Notes: a model not told the origin generated them from the sequence alone. 45,624 nt of DNA from Altibacter sp. (GCA_002696485.1 NZTP01000056.1:1-45624); one strand, 5' to 3'; shown: positions 8,008 through 15,864, counted from the stretch's first letter. Numbers and translations: made by a program.

Positions 8008-9087
8008 CTATCGATATCTTTGCAAAACTTGCAGTACATCGGCACGCTTGATCTTCCCGGTTTCTGTGTACGGGAACTTTGAAATGGAATATACCCTTTT
8101 AGGGCGTTCGTAGGTGTCCAGACTTGCAAATGCTTCAGAATAGTTTGGAACACTTCCGCTTCGGTCACTCTCAAAAATAAGGATAACACGCTCGCCCAAT
8201 TCGGGGTCTTTTTCCGAAGTAATGATAAAAGGGAGTTTGATAAAGGCCGACAGTTTTTCTTCGATCTTTTCGGGAAACAATTTTATTCCGCCGGAATTGA
8301 TAAGATTGTCGTACCTGCCCAACCACCGAAAGGAAGAAGGGGATTCTAACTGCACCAGATCGTTTGTGACGATCGGTTCTGAAAGGATCTCGGGGGCATG
8401 AATTACCAGACAGCCCCTATGATCTAGGTCGAACTTTACATTGGGTAAAGCGGCATAGAGATCAGATTTCGCCGGGCCATTGACCCTGCGAACGGCAATA
8501 TGCGTACTCGTTTCGGTCATGCCATAGGTAGCAAAGGCTTCGGTGGGAACCTGTTGCAGTTTTTCTTCCAGCGCCGCAGAGATGGGGCCGCCACCAATGA
8601 TCAATTTTTTGACCTTGGCTAATGCTTTAATAGAATGGAGTACCTGATAAGGAACCATGGCTGCAAAATTGTAGTCGTTGTCGTATTGTGTGAGTGCATC
8701 TTTTTCCGGTGCCACGACATGAAGTTCCCAACCCAAAACCATGGCCCGCACCAACATCATCTTTCCGGCAATAAAATTAGGCGGTAGACATAACAAGGCA
8801 GAGGTCTTAGCGCCCAATTTAAAGAACGTGCCGGTCGCTATGGCACTGTTGACCATCCATTGTTTTTCGAGACGGATCTTTTTCGATTTTCCTGTGGCGC
8901 CGGAGGTCTTCACCGTAATATACGATTTATCGTTGAACCATTTTTGAATGAACTTCCCGATTCCAATTTCGTGATCGTCACCTTCCCGCCTGAGTTCACC
9001 GGCAAAATCGAGCAGCTCTTCAACAGCTTCAAATTGAAGTCCGTTGAGCGTAAAATCCGGATGGAGTATGTGCGGGGTAGGATTCAC
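8008..9087 (-). CDS. menE: o-Succinylbenzoate-CoA ligase MenE (AMP-binding)
   Basis: A 359-residue ANL-superfamily enzyme that activates o-succinylbenzoate with ATP and CoA in menaquinone synthesis. Seen: the ATP P-loop TSGATGKSKK (61-70), YGMTET (188-193), the hinge region GRYDNLINSGGIK, and the late lysine in TETGKIKR near the C-terminus, which serves the adenylation step. It is short for the superfamily (many members exceed 450), as is common in Bacteroidota MenE. The call rests on menC and menA in the same cluster. It is the last gene of the cluster, following the CPBP gene by 9 bases. Confidence 0.92.
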   Translation of the reverse strand: MNPTPHILHPDFTLNGLQFEAVEELLDFAGELRREGDDHEIGIGKFIQKWFNDKSYITVKTSGATGKSKKIRLEKQWMVNSAIATGTFFKLGAKTSALLCLPPNFIAGKMMLVRAMVLGWELHVVAPEKDALTQYDNDYNFAAMVPYQVLHSIKALAKVKKLIIGGGPISAALEEKLQQVPTEAFATYGMTETSTHIAVRRVNGPAKSDLYAALPNVKFDLDHRGCLVIHAPEILSEPIVTNDLVQLESPSSFRWLGRYDNLINSGGIKLFPEKIEEKLSAFIKLPFIITSEKDPELGERVILIFESDRSGSVPNYSEAFASLDTYERPKRVYSISKFPYTETGKIKRADVLQVLQRYR

Positions 9088-9096
9088 AAAACAGAT

Positions 9097-10053
9097 TTAT
9101 ACATATTCTTCGTACGCTTCGTCTTCAGGCGGAGGGACTACCTTTCCGAAGAGCTTTTCGCCCCAATCCGTCCAACCGTATTTCCATGCCATGATCCCTA
9201 AAAAAATAGGATAGATGATGAGTACGGGCATGATAACGTCAATTCCTGCAGAAGGTTCGGACACATCCTTTAAGATGGAGTTTGTTTGAAACACGGTCCA
9301 GTCTGCTGTCACCAACAGCGCAGCTATTAGATTGTTCCCTGCATGAAACCCTAAGGCCAGTTCCATCCCTTCATCCATGAGCGTCATAATACCCAAGAAG
9401 AAGCCGGTACCAATATAGTAGACCATGATGATGTTTCCTAATTTGGACACTTCAGGATTAAAAAAATGCAAGCCACCAAAGATCACCGAGGTAACCACCA
9501 AGGGCACCCAACGATTCTTTGCGCCCACACCAACGCCCTGCATCAAATACCCGCGAAACAGGTACTCCTCGAAGCTGGTCTGCAACGGGACCATGACAAT
9601 AGCGATCACAGCGAGGATCAAGAACGGCACCAAATCGAATTGTACTTCATAATCGGTTGGGTTCATGTAGTAGTCGATGCTTGTTAACACCACCGTAGAG
9701 ACGGCTATAAGGCCAAAGCCAAACCAAACTCGTCCCCAATCGGTACGAGGCCGCGATGTGGTTACTGTTTTAAATGGTTGTTTGTGGAAATACCGAACTA
9801 CCAGATACAGCACCCCCAATCCAATAGCAAAACTCAGCAACATGAGGAAGAGGGTGAGATTCGAATCTAAGGTCGTCATGAGCGTATTCGGGTCTTCCAG
9901 CGATGTGAAATCACCCCCTTCGCTCATGACCTTGAACATTACCAAGGCCAACAAAGGGATGGCCCCTAGTTGCGATGCTATAAAAATAAGGACGCCACCC
10001 AAAAGATAGCGCCACCAGTCATGAAGAAAATAAAATGCTTGTTTTATGTACAT
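9097..10053 (-). CDS. CPBP family intramembrane metalloprotease
   Basis: A 318-residue membrane protein with about eight helices and the CPBP (Abi/CAAX prenyl protease-like) motifs: EEYLFRG with E162, E163 and R167, a helix with H196 (FGGLHFF), and H237 in LGFHAGNN. These residues form the glutamate-histidine active site of the Rce1/CPBP family. Members include prenyl-protein proteases and bacteriocin-immunity proteins, and most bacterial members have no known substrate. It sits 22 bases after menC and 9 bases before menE, so it must be co-transcribed with menaquinone genes. A link to the lipid or quinone pathway is suggested by position only. The acidic tail (PPPEDEAYEEY) is cytosolic or periplasmic. 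Confidence 0.87.
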   Translation of the reverse strand: MYIKQAFYFLHDWWRYLLGGVLIFIASQLGAIPLLALVMFKVMSEGGDFTSLEDPNTLMTTLDSNLTLFLMLLSFAIGLGVLYLVVRYFHKQPFKTVTTSRPRTDWGRVWFGFGLIAVSTVVLTSIDYYMNPTDYEVQFDLVPFLILAVIAIVMVPLQTSFEEYLFRGYLMQGVGVGAKNRWVPLVVTSVIFGGLHFFNPEVSKLGNIIMVYYIGTGFFLGIMTLMDEGMELALGFHAGNNLIAALLVTADWTVFQTNSILKDVSEPSAGIDVIMPVLIIYPIFLGIMAWKYGWTDWGEKLFGKVVPPPEDEAYEEYV

Positions 10054-10075
10054 GAATTATAATTGATTTAAGAAA

Positions 10076-11149
10076 TTATCTGTCGTTTCTTACCTTGGTT
10101 TCCATCCCCGTTAAGAGTGCTATGTCCCACTTTTTATTCGTCTCATAATACAGCGATCCGTTACGCACTTCCAAGGGCGATTCAATATTATTTGTGAACA
10201 GGCTGCCGGTACCCAAACCTTGTGGCAATTTACTATTTTTTGTGAAGGTGAATTGTGAAATGGCGTTTAATCCTACATTACTTTCCAAGGCCGATGTGAT
10301 CCACCAACCAATGTCCAAGTGTTCGGCTATTTCTATCCAAGAATCACTCCCTTTAAAACCGCCCACAAAGCTTGGTTTAAGAATGATATACTGTGGTCGA
10401 ATGGTTTGAAGTAGTGCCTTTTTCTCTTCGGAAGCAAAGATACCGATAAGCTCCTCGTCGAGTGCGATGGGCACCGGGGTTGCCTCACACAGCTGCGCCA
10501 TCTCTTCCCACTGTCCTTGTTGTATGGGCTGTTCTATAGAATGGATATCCATATCGGAAAGCCGCTTCAGTTTTTCGAGTGCTTCGGAAGGACCAAAAGC
10601 CCCATTGGCATCGACACGAAGCGCTATTTCGGAAGCTGAGAATTCCTTCCGAAGCGATCGCAACAGATCCAACTCGGTCGCAAAATCGATTGCGCCTATC
10701 TTCATTTTAATACAATCGAAACCTGCGTTCAGTTTTTCGCGTATCTGTTGTTGCATAAAGGCAGCATCACCCATCCAAACGAGTCCGTTGATGGGGATAG
10801 CCGCGCTCCTTTGTGTAAATTCAGAAGGAAATAAATTAAAAGCATGTTGAGCCTCAAAGGATCGAAACGCAGTCTCCACCCCTATCTGTATGGAGGGAAA
10901 TTGTGTTAAGGCGTTATACAGTGCGATCGCTCCCAGATGTATATTTTCACATGTCCATTGCAGCTTATCTTCATAATCCGGACGATCGTCTATTGAGAGT
11001 CCGCGTAGAAGTCCACATTCCCCAACGCCCCATTGCTGTCCGTCACGCAGGAAGATATACCACGTATCTTTTGTGTGTAGCACACCGCGCGAGGTTCCAC
11101 CGGGACGTTTAAATTGCAGTGTGTGTTTGTAATAGTTGGCTTTCAGCAT
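10076..11149 (-). CDS. menC: o-Succinylbenzoate synthase MenC (enolase superfamily)
   Basis: A 357-residue enolase-superfamily enzyme that dehydrates SHCHC to o-succinylbenzoate, the step before MenE. The catalytic KxK pair is present in CIKMKIG (K148, K150). The metal ligands are D180 (RVDANGAF), E206 (SIEQPI) and D231 (ALDEEL), and the second lysine is K258 (IILKPSFVGG). It closely fits OSBS rather than dipeptide epimerase because menE and menA are in the same cluster. It starts at ATG 11147-11149. The 39 bases between it and the upstream hydrolase gene carry a short REP-like palindrome. Confidence 0.93.
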   Translation of the reverse strand: MLKANYYKHTLQFKRPGGTSRGVLHTKDTWYIFLRDGQQWGVGECGLLRGLSIDDRPDYEDKLQWTCENIHLGAIALYNALTQFPSIQIGVETAFRSFEAQHAFNLFPSEFTQRSAAIPINGLVWMGDAAFMQQQIREKLNAGFDCIKMKIGAIDFATELDLLRSLRKEFSASEIALRVDANGAFGPSEALEKLKRLSDMDIHSIEQPIQQGQWEEMAQLCEATPVPIALDEELIGIFASEEKKALLQTIRPQYIILKPSFVGGFKGSDSWIEIAEHLDIGWWITSALESNVGLNAISQFTFTKNSKLPQGLGTGSLFTNNIESPLEVRNGSLYYETNKKWDIALLTGMETKVRNDR

Positions 11150-11157
11150 ATGAAATA

Positions 11158-11180
11158 CCCTTCGACAAGCTCAGGGTGAC
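11158..11180. repeat. REP-like palindrome (CCCTTCGA...TCAGGG type)
   Basis: The gap between the UPF0173 gene and menC contains the imperfect palindrome CCCTTCGACAAGCTCAGGG followed by TGAC. I recognise this as a sequence recurring as dispersed palindromes in many bacterial genomes, including Bacteroidota. It can fold into a short hairpin with CCCT/AGGG ends. Only one full copy is visible in this window. Confidence 0.6.
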
Positions 11181-11188
11181 AAGTTACA

Positions 11189-11869
11189 TTACAATTCGAT
11201 AGATTCGCCAATGGCCAGCAGCATAAGATCCTTTCCGGCGTCATAGAACTTTCGTTTGGCTTCTTCGTGATCGATCTCGATGTAGCCAAAGGTATCGTAA
11301 TGCACTCCCAGCACCTTATCGCATTTTACGAAATCACTGGCAATAATAGCATCCTCAACGCCCATGGTGAAATTATCACCAATAGGCAGAATGGCCAAGT
11401 CTAAAGAGACGCGCATAGGAATAAGTTTCATGTCTAATGTCAACGCCGTATCTCCGGCAATGTAAATATTCTTATGTTCCCCTTCAATTACGAATCCGCC
11501 GGGCTGTCCACCATAACTACCATCAGGAAAGGAACTGGTATGGATGGCATTAACGTACTTCACCTTTCCGAATTCGAAATCCCAGCTTCCGCCGTGATTC
11601 ATAGGATGCACATTGAAGCCTTTGTTCTCATAATGTGTAGCTATCTCGTAGTTACTCACTATCATGGCATCGGTGCGTTTGGCGATGGCCTCTGCATCGA
11701 GTATGTGATCCTGATGTGCGTGGGTCAATAGAATGTAATCGGCTTTAAGATCTTCGATGTTCACTTTATCCTTAGCTAAAGGATTCCCCGAAATAAAGGG
11801 ATCGACAAGAATATGTGTGCCGGACACTTCAATGGCCAAGCTGTTTTGACCGTAGAATGTAATCTTCAT
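11189..11869 (-). CDS. UPF0173-family metal-dependent hydrolase (metallo-beta-lactamase fold)
   Basis: A 226-residue metallo-beta-lactamase fold protein of the UPF0173 (YtkL-like) family. The metal site motif HAHQDH is intact (H50, H52, D54, H55). Further ligands are likely the histidine in NAIHTSSFP, the aspartate in YIAGDTALT and the histidine in VLGVHYDTFG. Members are predicted hydrolases and the natural substrate is not known. It lies between menA and menC, with 29 bases to menA and 39 to menC, on the same strand, so it is transcribed with them. Whether it acts on a pathway intermediate is unproven. Confidence 0.9.
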   Translation of the reverse strand: MKITFYGQNSLAIEVSGTHILVDPFISGNPLAKDKVNIEDLKADYILLTHAHQDHILDAEAIAKRTDAMIVSNYEIATHYENKGFNVHPMNHGGSWDFEFGKVKYVNAIHTSSFPDGSYGGQPGGFVIEGEHKNIYIAGDTALTLDMKLIPMRVSLDLAILPIGDNFTMGVEDAIIASDFVKCDKVLGVHYDTFGYIEIDHEEAKRKFYDAGKDLMLLAIGESIEL

Positions 11870-11898
11870 ACGAATGTAATTTTTTCTTAAAGATAAAT

Positions 11899-12801
11899 CT
11901 AAAAGAATTGGCTGGCAAAAAACAGTGCTGAAAATAAGAAAGTGCTAAGCGCCACCTTCTTTAATTCGGGATCCAGCATGGCAGGAGCTTCATTCGTTAA
12001 GACGATAAACACGTTTGAAAACAACGGAATGAAAGCGACAAGCGGAAGGAACTCCCAATAGTTTTCGGCAGTCAAATAAAAATACGCACCGGAAGACACA
12101 AATGCCCCTAGTATTAGCAAGGTATGATAGCTCTTTGCTTTTTTTTCTCCCAGCACAACAGCCAACGTATTTTTACTCACTTTCGCATCGGCAAGGCGGT
12201 CACGCATATTGTTCAAATTGAGCACTGCGGTACTCAACAAACCTATGGTAATGGCCGGCAGTAGAATAAAATGGGAAAGTTCCTGTGTAAAAAGAAAATA
12301 ACAACCCATCACTCCTACCATTCCGAAGAAAACAAAAACAAACACATCTCCCAACGCACGATACCCATAAGCGCGCTTACCCACGGTATAGGTTATGGCA
12401 GCAATAATGGCCGCTATTCCCAGATTGAAAAACACTAAAGATAATAAAAAGTTATCGCTCCCAAACGCTATAAATATGAGCAAGCTAGCTAAGAGCAAGG
12501 TGAAGACAGCCGTAACAACCATGCCTGCTTTTAGTTCTTTCGCCGTCAACAACCCGCTTTGCATCGCTCTGGCCGGGCCCACACGGTCTGCGTTATCGGT
12601 TCCTTTTACACCATCCCCATAATCGTTGGCAAAGTTAGAAAGCACTTGAAACCCCAAGGTCGTAGCCAATGCCAATACAAATATCGAGAGGGAGAAACTG
12701 TTTGTAGCGTGGGCAACGGCGGCAGCCGTTATAATTCCTGAAATGGACAAGGGCAGGGTTCGTAATCGGGCTGCAGCGATCCAGGCACGTACTTTTGTCA
12801 T
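11899..12801 (-). CDS. menA: 1,4-Dihydroxy-2-naphthoate polyprenyltransferase MenA
   Basis: A 300-residue UbiA-family prenyltransferase with about nine helices, which joins a polyprenyl chain to DHNA in the membrane. The first Asp-rich motif is clear in NFANDYGDGVKGTDNADR, the prenyl-diphosphate/Mg site. The second is NLNNMRDRLADAKVSKNT. Length and motifs fit MenA rather than UbiA. It is the first gene of the minus-strand cluster and has its own promoter just upstream. The next three genes follow with gaps of 29, 39 and 22 bases, so the cluster is probably one operon. Confidence 0.93.
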   Translation of the reverse strand: MTKVRAWIAAARLRTLPLSISGIITAAAVAHATNSFSLSIFVLALATTLGFQVLSNFANDYGDGVKGTDNADRVGPARAMQSGLLTAKELKAGMVVTAVFTLLLASLLIFIAFGSDNFLLSLVFFNLGIAAIIAAITYTVGKRAYGYRALGDVFVFVFFGMVGVMGCYFLFTQELSHFILLPAITIGLLSTAVLNLNNMRDRLADAKVSKNTLAVVLGEKKAKSYHTLLILGAFVSSGAYFYLTAENYWEFLPLVAFIPLFSNVFIVLTNEAPAMLDPELKKVALSTFLFSALFFASQFF

Positions 12802-12821
12802 TCTGTATAATTTTGGTGCTG

Positions 12822-12829
12822 CAAAAATA
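12822..12829 (-). promoter_or_regulatory. Putative -7 box of the menA operon promoter
   Basis: On the minus strand TATTTTTG matches TAnnTTTG. It lies 20 bases before the menA start codon. The -33 region overlaps the T-tract and stem of the hairpin at 12836-12871. This predicts a short leader (about 15 nt) and means the hairpin is not in the menA transcript. Confidence 0.55.
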
Positions 12830-12835
12830 CATTTA

Positions 12836-12871
12836 AAATAAAAAACCTACCTCATGTAAACGAGGTAGGTT
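12836..12871 (-). terminator. Terminator-like hairpin in the menA/DoxX divergent region
   Basis: AACCTACCTC (12844-12853), an eight-base loop, and GAGGTAGGTT (12862-12871) form a perfect 10-bp stem. On the minus strand it is followed by TTTTTATTTT, like an intrinsic terminator. It lies between the two divergent promoters and belongs to neither the menA nor the DoxX transcript. It would end a minus-strand transcript arising at about 12872-12968, or it is an operator. Confidence 0.7.
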
Positions 12872-12891
12872 CTTCGCATTTCAATAGTAAA

Positions 12892-12939
12892 TTAATTTAC
12901 CTCACCACATTCTTCTTTGAGATTCCTTGGGGGTTTCAT
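12892..12939 (-). CDS. Candidate 15-codon ORF (MKPPRNLKEECGEVN)
   Basis: A reading frame of 15 codons plus stop lies on the minus strand, ending 20 bases before the terminator-like hairpin. The peptide is charged, has a Pro-Pro pair at residues 3-4 and one cysteine. Upstream, TTG-N21-TACGTTCA resembles a weak promoter but would place the start of transcription at the ATG itself. The frame overlaps the DoxX promoter on the other strand. An ORF this short can occur by chance; the neighbouring terminator is the reason to list it. It is either a small protein, a leader peptide, or part of a small RNA. Confidence 0.3.
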   Translation of the reverse strand: MKPPRNLKEECGEVN

Positions 12940-12946
12940 ACATTTG
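12917..12946 (+). promoter_or_regulatory. Promoter of the DoxX gene at 12969 (TTG-N19-TACATTTG)
   Basis: TTG at 12917-12919, 19 bases, then TACATTTG at 12939-12946. Both elements match the Bacteroidota primary sigma factor consensus, the best match in the window. The ATG follows 22 bases later. Confidence 0.7.
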
Positions 12947-12968
12947 AACGTATTTAAAAAAAATAAAA

Positions 12969-13346
12969 ATGAACAACACTACACGTTATCATTTAGGGTT
13001 ACTTTTACTGCGTATAGGCTTTGCCGGCATGATGCTTACACACGGCATCCCGAAACTACTGAAACTGCTAAGCGGTAATTTTGAATTTGGAGATCCCATT
13101 GGTTTGGGAGAACCCGTTTCTTTGGTTCTTGCGGTGTTGGGAGAAGCAATCTGCCCTCTGTTGATCATTGTAGGATTTAAAACCCGTTGGGCTGCCATAC
13201 CTGCATTCCTCACCATGGGTGTTGCAGCATTCATCGTTCATGGCGATGACCCATTCGCTTCAAAAGAAAAAGCATTATTGTATCTAGTGGGCTTTTTAGT
13301 GATCGCGCTCTTAGGTGCCGGTAAATACGCGTTGGATAAAAATTAA
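12969..13346 (+). CDS. DoxX family membrane protein (second copy)
   Basis: A 125-residue DoxX protein with four helices. Diagnostic parts are GLLLLRIGFAGMMLTHGIPK, the loop FEFGDPIGLG, VLAVLGEAICPLLIIVGFKT and the end YALDKN. This subtype, with the HG-P-K motif after the first helix, is common in Bacteroidota. It is a different subtype from the copy at 4197. Function unknown; DoxX proteins are linked to redox and membrane stress in some species. It starts behind a strong consensus promoter. Its stop codon overlaps the stop codon of holA on the opposite strand by four bases. Confidence 0.88.
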   Translation: MNNTTRYHLGLLLLRIGFAGMMLTHGIPKLLKLLSGNFEFGDPIGLGEPVSLVLAVLGEAICPLLIIVGFKTRWAAIPAFLTMGVAAFIVHGDDPFASKEKALLYLVGFLVIALLGAGKYALDKN

Positions 13347-14347
13347 TTGAAAATTTTTACCAACAGTTCCTTTAACAGGTCTCCTTGAGAAAGATTTGCT
13401 GCCCCCACTCCTTTGCTCTTCATATCGATCTCTCGAATAGAAGCAATAACAGCACTCGTCTTCTTCATTGGATAATTTTTTGAAGCTATCTCATAGTCCT
13501 TTACAAAATACGGACTCACACCCAGCACCTTAGCTGCATCCCCTTTATTGGACAGCGCATGGTATTTAAGCACTTTCGAGAAGAAACTATACAGCAGTGC
13601 GATGGTCATCACTAAAGGATGATTCTTCGGATTTTGAGCAAAATATTGGATAATGGTAAAAGCTTTTTGAACGTCTTTATTCCCTATGGCATTTTGCAAT
13701 TCGAAATTGTTGAAATCCTTACTAATTCCAATATTTTCTTCGATATGTTGTGGAGTGATCTGTGCTCCCGGTTTTAGGATGAGCTGTAATTTCTCCAATT
13801 CGTTATTGACCTTACTAAGGTCGTTCCCTAAAAATTCCACCAGCATCTGTGCGGCTTTTGGCGTAATGGTATAGCCTCGACCGGAAAGGACACGACGTAT
13901 CCAGTCCGGAACCTGATTTTCGTATAATTTCTTACTCTCAAAAAGGACACCTGATTTACCAATGATCTTGGCAAGTTTCTTACGTTTGTCCAATGTCTTG
14001 TATTTATAGCAAAATACGAGTACTGTGGTGGGTTGCGGATTTTCGGCATAGGAAACCAAATTTTCGATCGTACGGGAAAGTTCCTGAGCCTCTTTTACAA
14101 TCACTACCTGTTTCTCTGCCATCATAGGATAGCGCTTCGCCTGACTTACAATATCTTCCACGGTAACATCACGGCCGTACAGCACCACTTGATTAAATCC
14201 CTTTTCTTCTTCGGAAAGGACCGATTCTTCAATAAACTTCGCAATACCATCGATGTAATAAGGTTCCTCACCCATCAAAAAATAGATAGGACGAATGACT
14301 CCGGATTTTATTTCGTTGATAATGGATTTGGCTTTGTCTAAAGGCAC
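13343..14347 (-). CDS. holA: DNA polymerase III subunit delta (HolA)
   Basis: A 334-residue clamp-loader delta subunit, which opens the beta clamp during replication. It has the AAA-like N-terminal domain with the delta hallmark IRPIYFLMGEEPYYIDGIAKFIEE near residue 17-40, followed by domain II and the C-terminal collar (about 215-334, with YFAQNPKNHPLVMTIALLYSFFSKV). Length matches the family. No in-frame ATG lies near the expected N-terminus. The best start is GTG at 14345-14347, giving PLDKAKSIINEIKSG, close to related proteins. It is divergent from the nuclease-domain gene at 14401, with only 53 bases for both promoters. Confidence 0.93.
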   Translation of the reverse strand: MPLDKAKSIINEIKSGVIRPIYFLMGEEPYYIDGIAKFIEESVLSEEEKGFNQVVLYGRDVTVEDIVSQAKRYPMMAEKQVVIVKEAQELSRTIENLVSYAENPQPTTVLVFCYKYKTLDKRKKLAKIIGKSGVLFESKKLYENQVPDWIRRVLSGRGYTITPKAAQMLVEFLGNDLSKVNNELEKLQLILKPGAQITPQHIEENIGISKDFNNFELQNAIGNKDVQKAFTIIQYFAQNPKNHPLVMTIALLYSFFSKVLKYHALSNKGDAAKVLGVSPYFVKDYEIASKNYPMKKTSAVIASIREIDMKSKGVGAANLSQGDLLKELLVKIFN

Positions 14348-14400
14348 AAGGTTTTCTTTTTAATTTCTGAAAAATCCTTCGGAAATTGTTATTTTGCCGT

Positions 14401-14850
14401 ATGCTGAAATTGAATTTTCCCGGCTATTCCTTTCGTTTCAAAAGTAACGAAAACAAACCATTGATTTTTGATCAAATCCGAAAAAAATTCGTTGTTCTTA
14501 CACCCGAAGAATGGGTGCGGCAACATGTGGTTCGCTACCTCCTTTCAGAAAAGAAGTATCCCGCTTCCCATATCAATGTCGAAAAACAGCTCAAGCTCAA
14601 CGATACGATAAAAAGGTACGATATTGTGGTATTTAAACCCGACGGAAGCATCCATTTGATCGTGGAATGCAAAGCACCCACAGTGGCTATCACTCAGGAG
14701 ACCTTCGACCAGATCGCACGCTACAATTTAGTTCTTGAGGCAGAATTTTTACTGGTTACCAATGGTTTGAACCATTATTATTGCAAACTAGATTATAATG
14801 CAAAGCGTTATGATTTTTTAGAAAATATTCCTTCGTATGTATCTCAATAA
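14401..14850 (+). CDS. HsdR_N-type restriction endonuclease-like domain protein (orphan)
   Basis: A 149-residue protein that corresponds to the N-terminal nuclease domain of type I restriction enzyme R subunits (HSDR_N_2 family) and nothing more. The PD-(D/E)XK active site is readable: D74 in KRYDIVVF and E89-C-K91 in LIVECKAP, followed by a helix with TFDQIARYN. There is no helicase part, no HsdM and no HsdS nearby, so it is not a restriction system. Such short proteins are frequent in Bacteroidota next to holA; their role is not known. ATG 14401 is chosen over an in-frame TTG at 14386. Confidence 0.85.
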   Translation: MLKLNFPGYSFRFKSNENKPLIFDQIRKKFVVLTPEEWVRQHVVRYLLSEKKYPASHINVEKQLKLNDTIKRYDIVVFKPDGSIHLIVECKAPTVAITQETFDQIARYNLVLEAEFLLVTNGLNHYYCKLDYNAKRYDFLENIPSYVSQ

Positions 14851-14868
14851 AGAACTTTCTTTGCAGCG

Positions 14869-15864
14869 ATGAAAACAGCAGTGGTCATATTGAACTGGAA
14901 CGGAAGGAAATTATTGGAGGAATTCCTGCCATCGGTGGTAGCCTATTCGGAAGAAGCCACCGTTTATGTGGCGGACAATGCTTCTACAGATGATTCGGTA
15001 ATGTATGTATCAACCCATTTCCCTTCGGTCAAAGTGATACAAAACAAAAAAAATGGTGGCTATGCCGCTGGATACAATGAGGCCTTACAAAATCTTACCG
15101 AAGATATCTTCGTACTTCTCAATAGCGATGTGGAAGTGAGTCCGGGTTGGCTCAAGCCTATGATTACTGCTTTTGCAGAAAACCTCACCCTTGTGGCAGC
15201 GCAGCCTAAAATACTGGATTATAAGAACAAAGATTATTTTGAATATGCCGGCGCTGCAGGCGGTTATATTGACAAACTGGGTTACCCTTACTGTCGTGGC
15301 CGTATCTTTCATACGCTCGAAAAAGATGTGGGTCAGTATAACGATAGTGCTGATATCTTTTGGGCGAGCGGTGCCTGTCTATTTATACGTCGAAACGCCT
15401 TTTGGGAGGCCGGTGCCTTAGATGCGCACTTTTTTGCACACCAGGAAGAGATCGACCTGTGCTGGCGTTTACATGCCATGGGCGGACACATTAAATACAT
15501 TGGTACCTCGCATGTCTTTCATCTGGGTGGTGCCACCCTTGCCGTGGCCAATCCTAAAAAAACATTTTACAATTTTAGGAACACACTACTCGTACTTGTA
15601 AAAAATGTAAAAGGAGTGCAATTGTGGTGGCTTTTGTTCCAGCGTATGATGTTGGATGGCGTAGCTGCTTTCCAATTTTTATTTCAAGGAAAACTACACC
15701 ACTTTACAGCTGTTTTCAAGGCACACCTTAGCTTTTATCGCTTACTTCCTATATTTCTGAAAAAGAGAAAGATACATGCTTCAAATTTTAAATATTACAG
15801 AATAAAGTCGATTGTGTGGCGGTATTTCGTTCAGAAAAAAAGAACCTTTCCCAAAGGCTACTAA
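14869..15864 (+). CDS. Glycosyltransferase family 2 protein
   Basis: A 331-residue GT-A fold glycosyltransferase. Motifs are VVILNWNGRKLLEEFLPS at the N-terminus, VADNASTDDS (nucleotide binding), NGGYAAGYNEAL, and the DxD-type metal site in LLNSDVEVSPGW (about 87). Later come ASGACLFIRR and CWRLHAMGGHIKYI. It is closest in look to WbbL-like rhamnosyl- or related transferases acting on surface polysaccharides. A hydrophobic stretch in the last 80 residues (LWWLLFQRMM, FQFLFQG) suggests membrane contact. It follows the nuclease-domain gene by 18 bases, so co-transcription is likely; no other glycan genes are nearby. Donor and acceptor cannot be told. Confidence 0.88.
   Translation: MKTAVVILNWNGRKLLEEFLPSVVAYSEEATVYVADNASTDDSVMYVSTHFPSVKVIQNKKNGGYAAGYNEALQNLTEDIFVLLNSDVEVSPGWLKPMITAFAENLTLVAAQPKILDYKNKDYFEYAGAAGGYIDKLGYPYCRGRIFHTLEKDVGQYNDSADIFWASGACLFIRRNAFWEAGALDAHFFAHQEEIDLCWRLHAMGGHIKYIGTSHVFHLGGATLAVANPKKTFYNFRNTLLVLVKNVKGVQLWWLLFQRMMLDGVAAFQFLFQGKLHHFTAVFKAHLSFYRLLPIFLKKRKIHASNFKYYRIKSIVWRYFVQKKRTFPKGY

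Noticed and set aside
10467-10850. Plus-strand frame of 127 codons inside menC
   Set aside because: It lies entirely opposite the catalytic core of MenC, where the conserved lysines and metal ligands account for the sequence.
14401-15864. Possible restriction or defence island from the HsdR_N-like gene
   Set aside because: No methylase, specificity, helicase or toxin-antitoxin gene is near; the neighbours are holA and a glycosyltransferase. Kept only as an orphan domain.
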